64,000 nt of DNA, taken from Eupeodes corollae. Taxonomy: Eukaryota > Arthropoda > Insecta > Diptera > Syrphidae. This document shows positions 57,350 through 64,000 of this stretch, piece by piece. The notes beneath the pieces are model-generated. The model did no database searches, had not been told where the DNA came from, and saw only the letters and a program-made list of their open reading frames with translations. Position 1 is the stretch's first letter. Every line of letters starts with the position of its first letter. Position numbers and translations under genes: made by a program. The stretch is from positions 43,721,946-43,785,945 of the forward strand of contig NC_079148.1 in NCBI RefSeq assembly GCF_945859685.1, written 5' to 3'.

Positions 57350-60085
57350 TTTTGATTAAATTAGTTAAACTTCATGGTTTTGTTAACTCGCTCAGGAAGG
57401 AATGCAGGAAACTTTTCAACCTGGCCAAAGCTGCAAGACTAGCCTCTCATTGGAACTCCTACAAAGAATCCCTAAGAATCTACAAGAACGCACTAAGGAA
57501 ATCCAAGCGATCTTCTTGGCAATCCTTCTGTGGCATGATAGAAGAAACTTCTGAAGCCTCTAGGTTACGGAAAATTCTTTCAACTAATCCAGCTATGCCA
57601 AGCTGCTTGAAAAATACAGACGGCTCCTGGACAAATTCAAGTAATGAATCGCTGAACTTACTATTGGACACTCACTTTCCTGGTAGTCCTCTCACCGAAA
57701 CTTGCAACAGTTTTATACGTTCAAGTTCAAATACAACTTATCCACAAGGTTTGATCACAAAGGATAAGCTACAATGGGCTCTCAACAGCTTAAAACCATT
57801 TAAAGCTGCAGGACCAGATGGAATAATACCAGCCGAATTACAAAAAGCTTCTGATATAATTGCACCAATCCTTGAGGCAATTTTTTCCAGCTGTCTTTAC
57901 CTGGTCCATGTTCTCTCGGCATGGAGAGAAGTTAAAGTTGTTTTTATACCTAAAGCAGGTAAATACTCCCAAGTCAATCCTAAAGATCTACGACCTATAA
58001 GTCTATTATCAGTCCTTCTTAAGACCCTGGAAAGATTGATTGATAACCATTTAAGGGCACGTATCGATACAAGACTTCTATCTTCGTTTCAACATGCCTA
58101 CTGCAAAAGTATATCGGTGGAAACAGAGTTACACACTTTAGTACGCACTTTCGAATATACCCTCCATCATAAAGAGTTCACTAAGGTTGCTTTCCTTGAC
58201 ATCGAAGGTGCCTTTAACAACGTGAACACATCTGCAATCACATCTGCACTGACATCTCTAAATGTAGAGAGTTCGCAAGGGAGTCCTCAAGGTTATGTTC
58301 TATCCCCTCTCCTCTGGAACCTAGTGGTGAATGAAATCCTAAATAGTCTGGATGCGGAGGGTTTCATAGTGATATCCTATGCGGACGACGTTGCTATAGC
58401 AGTTTCAGGAAAGCATCTTAACATCCTAACAGAACTCTTACAAAATGCCTTGGAAAGACTAATACTTTGGGCTGATCGGTGTGGACTGGGTGTTAACCCA
58501 CACAAAACCGATCTGGTCTTATTTTCGAGGAGATACAAAATTCCAATTGTCAACCCTCCTTATATTAAAGGAATCCAATTAAAATTCTCAGACGAGGCTA
58601 AATACCTAGGTCTTGTCTTAGACAAAAAACTAAATTGGAATCGTAACGTACAAGAAAGCTTTTTTCTTGCAAAAAAGCTATTGGTAATAAATGGGGTTTA
58701 CAACCCAGAATCACGCATTGGCTATACACATCGGTAATCAGACCGATTTTAACGTACTGTGTGGCAGTATGGTGGACTGCTTTAGAGAAAGGTATAAACA
58801 GGGATAAGCTAAATAAAGTCCAACGTTCAGCCTGCCTATGTATAAGCGGATCGCTTCGCACGACCCCCTCTGCGGCACTGGGCACCTTTTACACCTCTTG
58901 ACGTATTTAGCAATCAAATAGCTGCAAGCTCTGCTATTCCCTTCAATGCTTCGTCGCAGTGGACTAACAACAACATTGGCCACTCCGGAATTCTAAGGTA
59001 CTTAGAATCAATTCCAAAGCACACAGACGACACCAACCCCCAACTGCAATTCGACAGAAACTTCCAGATTTCTATACCTACCAGATCTTTTTGGGAGGAT
59101 AGGACATTCTTGGACGATGAGTCAATCCATTTTTACACAGATGGCTCAAAAACCAAAGAAGGGGTTGGTGGAGGTGTGTACTCTGAACGACTGAAATTAA
59201 GTCTCTCATTCCGCCTTGACAATCATTGTAGCGTGTTCCAGGCGGAACTTTTGGCGATATAAGAAGTCTTGTCTTGGCTCAAAGAAAACGTGATATCAAC
59301 ATCTGATATCCGTATTTTCTCCGACAGCCAGGCCGCTATCAAATCTCTGGACTCTGTTTCTACAAACTCTATAACAGTCCATAACTGTCGATCATAACTG
59401 TCGATCATCTCTAATGGAGATGGCGCAACAGTTTAATATTCACCTTTGCTGGGTGCCGGGCCATAGAGACATTCCAGGTAACTGTAAGGCGGATGAACTC
59501 GCCAGGAACAGTACAGTACAGCCCATCCTACCACGTTTGGCAAGTACTGGATTACCAATCGCTACTTGTAAACTGCTGCTAATGCAAGACGCTATGAGGA
59601 GGGCAGGCACCAGGTGGAACAACATCTATACGTGTCAAGCCACAAAAAACATCTGGCCAACACTGGATTTAAAACGTTCAAGGTGCTTGCTCTCTCTAAG
59701 CAGATCGCATATAAGCTCGATAATAGGCGTCATAACCGGACACTGTCTAATAGGAAACCACGCCACGAGACTAGGCGTATTCTCAAATGACTTTTTCAGA
59801 AGCTGTATGGACGAGGAAGTTGAAGAAACGGTTCTTCATCTCCTCTGCACATGCCCTGCTCTAGCTCGAAAACGCAAGAATTACCTAGGAGAATTCTTCT
59901 TTAAGGATCTAAACGATCTAAATCATATCGGTATAATCACGTTTCGTAAGGGACTCAAGCTGGTTCCGTTGAGCTTAGGAGGAAGCCTCAAGATTCATGT
60001 GGTATCACAATGGGCCATTAAACTGGCCTAAGTGTATCCGTTTCCATCTTGGACAGCCACTATAACCTAACCTATAACCTAACCA
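57350..60085 (+). pseudogene. I/LOA-group LINE, copy 5 (longest)
   Basis: Lacks ORF1 and endonuclease; opens with the pre-RT linker ('NSLRKECRKLFNLAKAARLA'). A 461-codon ORF covers 'LKPFKAAGPDGIIPAELQKA' (near 57800), 'PKDLRPISLLSVLLKTLERL' (near 57980), motif A 'FLDIEGAFNNV' (near 58192), motif B 'SPQGYVLSPLLWNL' (TPQGG changed to SPQGY) and motif C YADD (58378-58389). About 40 residues between A and B are missing in frame near 58270. The frame breaks near 58660. RNase H follows ('FYTDGSKTKEGVGGGVYSER' near 59130, a stop at 59260, 'HLCWVPGHRDIPGNCKADEL' near 59440-59500), then the cysteine/histidine cluster (near 59800-59860) and a tail of two AACCT blocks (60064-60085). Confidence 0.9.
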
Positions 60086-60974
60086 TATGGTTTTGTTAGA
60101 AATTTGGCATTTTTAAACCATACATTTTTGAATTCTTCCACATGGCAGAAGGTCAAGAAATGGTGTTTTTTGGTAATAGGTAATACAAGAATTATTAAGT
60201 TGAAAATGTTCTCTTTTACACCTTTTATTGTAATTGTAAGTTTTGAAGTTCTTAGCATTTTTTGAAATTTAAGATTCTTAGAGGCAGTTTTGCATTTTCT
60301 TCACTTATAATATTTGTTAAACATAAATGCGGCCCTGTTTAACAGACGAGACAAGGGCACAAGCACTATATACATTTTACAGTTCACACAGAAATGAGCA
60401 AAAGTTGTTCCTTTTCTATTTGTTTGGTTTCTATAATAGAGACAAAATTTTCAACAAAATTGCATTTTAAAAAATATTCTTGGGATATAAGAGTGTGCAT
60501 ATTTTTGCGTATTTTTTTGGTATATTCGTGATTTCTATAGAAGTTTTCATTTGTGATCTGAAAATCTGAGATTATACGCATTAAGTAGGATTATTATGAT
60601 GTTATACCTAACTATCTACCTAAATAAGGTTTTTCAATTTATGAACTTGTAAAAAAATAATATTTTAAGAAAATATAAAAATGCTAAGTATATGAATGAT
60701 GAGATAGTAGACTTAAATGGGAAAATTTAAAAAAGATCTTAAGTTCAAGAAAGAAAAACAAATTGCTTAAAAAAAAATAAGGCAAAATTTATTGATACGA
60801 TTTGAATTAAGTAGCATCCACTTAGGTTTTAAAAAAAAAGTTGACAGCTGATAGGGTTTTAAGAAATCGATCTTTATTTTTTAAATAGTAAAAGTGTTGT
60901 TCAGTGCGAAAGTATGATGTTTTTAGAATTTTTCGAAACAGAAGAACATGGAGCATACGATTTGTTCTTGATTA
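60086..60974. other. AT-rich stretch, no gene seen
   Basis: No ORF above 65 codons and no recognised motif. Confidence 0.5.
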
Positions 60975-61263
60975 TGACTTTTTTAACTTCCCATTGTCTG
61001 ATTTGTCTGGTTTAAAAAAAAGGTGAACATTTTGCTTAAACATAAATATCTCACGAACCAATGACGCTACAGATTTTAATTAAATTTTAAATTATATATT
61101 GTAACGTGATACCAAACCAGTATATTTAAAAAAAATCAAATTAACGGTTAATTTTATAAATCGCCAAATCTTAACAAAAATATTTATCGCCTCGAAAATT
61201 TTACGAATATAAAATTATTTCATCTTCAAAACAATTTTGCGCACCGAAGACTAAACAAAATTT
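60975..61263 (-). repeat. DR repeat, copy 6, left piece
   Basis: Minus-strand DR: a shortened end module (TTTTTTAACTTCCCATTGTC), AATATCTCACGAACCAATGA, TATTGTAACGTGATACCAAA and TTCATCTTCAAAACAATTTT. It is interrupted at 61263 by a LINE and resumes at 63099. Confidence 0.78.
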
Positions 61264-63098
61264 ACTCTTGCCATCTTCCTAGACATAGAAGGTGCTTTTA
61301 ACAACGTACTTACAGAATCCATAGAAGAATCGCTCGTTAAGTTCGGTGTAGAAGACTTCATTCGAGAATGGATTATTTCCATGCTCAGTGGTAGGAAGAT
61401 TCGAGCCTCTCTAGGCAATACAATCGCAACAAAACTCATGAGTAGGGGAACACCCCAGGGTGGTGTTCTTTCGCCTCTTCTATGGCTTCTGGTCATGGAT
61501 ACAATTCTCGTTAAATTAGAGAGATGTGGAGTAAAGGCGGTAGCCTATGCGGATGATTTGGTGCTATTGGTGTCAGGAAAGTACACCTTTGTGATTAGTG
61601 AAATCACGGAGTCAGCTTTGAAGAAAGTTAGCAGCTGAGTTGTGGACTAGGAGTTAACCAAAGTAAAACTGAACTGTTGCTCTTTACCACCAAAACTAAA
61701 AAACTGCCCTTCACGCTACCTCGACTCAACGCTCAAATCCTATCATTGTCTTCCAGTGCAAAATATTTGGGAGTTATACTCGACCCTAAACTAAACTGGA
61801 AACTAAATATTGAAGTACGGGTTAAAGAGGCCTGTGTTGGCTTCTACGCCTGCAGCAAAATTTTCGGCAAAAAGTGGGGACTTCAGTCGAAGATGATTTT
61901 ATGGACGTACACAGCCATAGTACGCCCTATCTTAACATATAGTTCGATTGTGTGGTGACCTGCTCTTAGCAAAGCCTATAATATTAATAAGCTAAAGAAG
62001 GTCCAGAGAACAGCTTGCGTGGGCACCACAGGGGCCATGCGTACTTGCCCAACGGACGCCTTAAACGTTATTTTGGATCTTCTAACAATCGACCTTTTTA
62101 TTAAATATATAGTTTCCTGCAGCGCTATTAGGCTGAAGGAATTAAATAGCTGGTTGTCAAAATCTTATGGTCACAGCAACACTACGCAATTGATTCCCTC
62201 AGATATTATCTCGGTAGACACTGACTACTGCACTCCTACTTTGAACCTTAGTAAGGGTTTTAAGGTTATTTTCCCATCGAGAGAAGATTGGGAGGATGAC
62301 ATCGTGTCGATAGGTTTCGACACAACCATCTTTACTGACGGCTCAAAGATGGAGTGCGGAGTTGGTTCTGGGATCTTTTCTGAGTCCCTAAATGTAGCCA
62401 AATCCTTTAGGCTACCTGACTTTGGTAGCGTTTTTCAGGCTGAACTGCTGGCAATAAGGGAGGCATGTAAGATACTTAAACAAAGCCCAAATCAAAACCG
62501 AAATACGGCTATCTCCACAGACAGTCAGGCAGCTGTGAAAGTCATTAACTCGGCAACATCCTCATCTAAATTGGTCCAGCAATGAACATTAACCTCGGTG
62601 TCACCCTGATCTGGGTTCCGGGCCATAGTGGTATCGTGGGAAATGAACGGGTTGACGAGCTAGCTAGGAAAATATGGCCCACCTATAACAAAAGGCGTAC
62701 AAACGATCTTTTATGCAGGCCAAGGCAAGACGTAGCCAGGATTGTTGCGGTTTGTACCGGAGATCATGCAGAGAAGTTGGGTATCTCTTACAACACCTTT
62801 TGCCGTAGCTGTAGTGACCAAAGAGAAAGTGAAACAAATGTCTTGCATTGGCAAACACCAGAATGAAATGCTTTGGAAAAGCATTCTTTCATGAACTCGA
62901 TGAGCTATCTGAGACAAAGATTAGAGACCTAATCTCAATGCGACAAAATGGCTCTAACATAATCGCTATGAAGATTCTCTATAAATCTTTCTCTTTCAAT
63001 CAAAGGTCAAACGAGTTTTTGGTATCAAAATGGCGCACTATAGCGCTAATTGGATCTCAGGCTAGGTTGCCTTGAGATCGCCATTTCTACCTACCTGC
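61264..63098 (+). pseudogene. I/LOA-group LINE, third lineage, inserted in DR
   Basis: Flanked by a perfect 13-bp target duplication CTAAACAAAATTT (61251-61263 and 63099-63111). 5'-truncated at motif A ('LAIFLDIEGAFNNVLTESIE'). Motif B is intact ('SRGTPQGGVLSPLLW', near 61440), as is motif C 'AYADDLVLLVSGK' (YADD 61546-61557). The frame then shifts at 61635. The thumb reads 'LSSSAKYLGVILDPKLNWKL' (near 61750-61810), and RNase H 'FTDGSKMECGVGSGIFSESL' (near 62330), 'FQAELLAIREACKIL' (near 62435), 'ISTDSQAAVKVI' (near 62510), 'TLIWVPGHSGIVGNERVDEL' (near 62602-62660). About 80 codons after DELAR are deleted. The cysteine cluster 'CRSCSDQ' is near 62805. The end is ACCTACCTGCCT rather than AACCT repeats. 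Confidence 0.9.
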
Positions 63099-64000
63099 CT
63101 AAACAAAATTTCTGGTAAAATTTGGAGAAAAATCGAATTGACAGCATTTTTACAAAAAATAAAAACCTAAACAAAAAAATTAATAAAAGTTTTTAAAAAT
63201 TGATCTTCCACTCGAAAATCTTTTCAAAACTTGGAGATATTGACTTTAAACAACTTTAAGCATTATTGTCAACATTCAGTAAGAGTTCGAGAAAAATCGA
63301 ATAGACAATTTCTTACAAAAACCTAAAAAAAATTACTCAAAGCTCTTAAAAATTGATTTCCGATTTAAATATCTTTTTAAAAACTTTAGATTTTGGCTTC
63401 AAACTTATGTTATCTTATAAAAAATATTATTTTCAACATTCAGTAACATTTTGAGAACAAATGAATTGACATTTTTTTTTACAAAAAGTTAATAAAAGTT
63501 TTTAAAAATTGATTTTCGACTCAAATATTTCTCAAAACTTTGAGATATTGGCTTTAAACTAATTTTATCTTTTCAAAAATATTGTTGTCAACATTCAGTG
63601 AAAGTTGGAGAAAAATCGAAATGACATTTTTTTACAAAAATTAAATCTTAAAAGAAAATTTAACAACATTTCGTAAAAATTGAACAAATATCTTTCAAAA
63701 ATTTAAGATTATGGCTTCCAACTAATTTTATTTTTTAAGAAATATTGTTTTCGATGTTTGAAAAATATTTAGACAGTTTTTTTTTTTACAAAAAAATAAA
63801 AACCTATACAAAAAAAATAATAAAAGTTGGTAAAAATTGATTTTCGACTCGAAAATCTTTTCAAAACTTGGCTTAAAACTGCTTTTATCTTTTAAAAAAT
63901 ATTGTTGTCAATATTTACTAAAATTTTTAGAAAAATAGATTTCACAGTTTTTTACAAAAACTAAAAACCTAAAACGCAAATGTGGTAAAAATTGATGTTC
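63099..64000 (-). repeat. DR repeat, copy 6, subunit array
   Basis: At least five subunits, each with a TTGACA- or TAGACA-like mark (near 63139, 63303, 63468, 63621, 63772 and 63940), giving spacings of about 150-170 bp. Recurrent phrases are ACAAAAAATAAAAACCTAAA, TAAAAATTGATTTTCGACTC and AATATTGTTGTCAACATTCA. The array runs off the right edge of the window. No coding. Confidence 0.82.

Noticed and set aside
63099..64000. CRISPR-like array
   Set aside because: Subunits of 150-170 bp vary in length and sequence, without short identical repeats and unique spacers, in a eukaryotic context.

Overview
This window looks like a gene-poor, transposable-element-rich stretch of an insect chromosome, most probably from a dipteran fly. 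The DNA is AT-rich, has no bacterial-style operons, and every recognisable coding sequence belongs to a mobile element. The DD41D transposase pair resembles the rosa type first described in tephritid fruit flies, so a fly is my best guess; the species cannot be read from the sequence. I found no convincing host gene. A GC-richer, TATA-bearing stretch near 32.7-33.0 kb is the only weak candidate for a host promoter.

Families present: (1) an RTE-like LINE with a 'WNVRSLNRP' endonuclease and a (TAAG)n tail: pieces at 678-2755, 11.2-11.7, 16.8-18.9, 23.6-26.5, 42.0-42.8 and 52.9-54.5 kb, plus a second RTE lineage at 3.1-3.5 kb. (2) An I/LOA-group LINE with reverse transcriptase, RNase H and an (AACCT)n tail: 6.4-7.6, 11.7-13.4, 19.1-20.1, 30.2-31.35 and 57.35-60.1 kb, and a third relative at 61.26-63.1 kb. 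(3) A Jockey-like LINE: 27.4-29.6, 33.9-34.8 and 37.0-39.2 kb. (4) A CR1/L2-like LINE: 2.8-3.9 and 14.1-15.4 kb. (5) An unassigned LINE at 34.9-36.45 kb. (6) A tRNA-derived SINE at 21.1, 48.1 and 33.8-36.6 kb plus fragments. (7) DNA transposons: two DD41D copies, two other mariner-like fragments, a split pogo/Tigger-like element, a Tc1/mariner-type MITE and a Helitron helicase remnant. (8) A large dispersed AT-rich repeat, called DR here, built of 150-170-bp subunits and a conserved end module.

Layout: 0-9.4 kb is a nested pile (RTE, CR1-like LINE, MITE, then DR invaded by an I/LOA LINE and a DD41D transposon). 11-26.5 kb alternates LINE fragments, two of them joined directly to other elements. 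27-39 kb holds the Jockey-like copies and a SINE broken by two LINEs. 42-54 kb is a large inverted duplication (arms about 3.5 kb, 5-kb spacer with the Helitron remnant). 57-64 kb has the longest I/LOA LINE and another LINE inserted in DR with a clear 13-bp target duplication.

Most interesting relationships: the SINE shares about 30 bp of its 3' end with the RTE LINE, suggesting that the RTE mobilises it. All three Jockey-like copies begin at different points of the LINE yet abut the same position of the SINE's tRNA-like head, at the anticodon loop. In one of them the other half of the SINE is found on the far side. This suggests a LINE that targets a tRNA-derived SINE. All elements seen are broken; none looks capable of autonomous movement.
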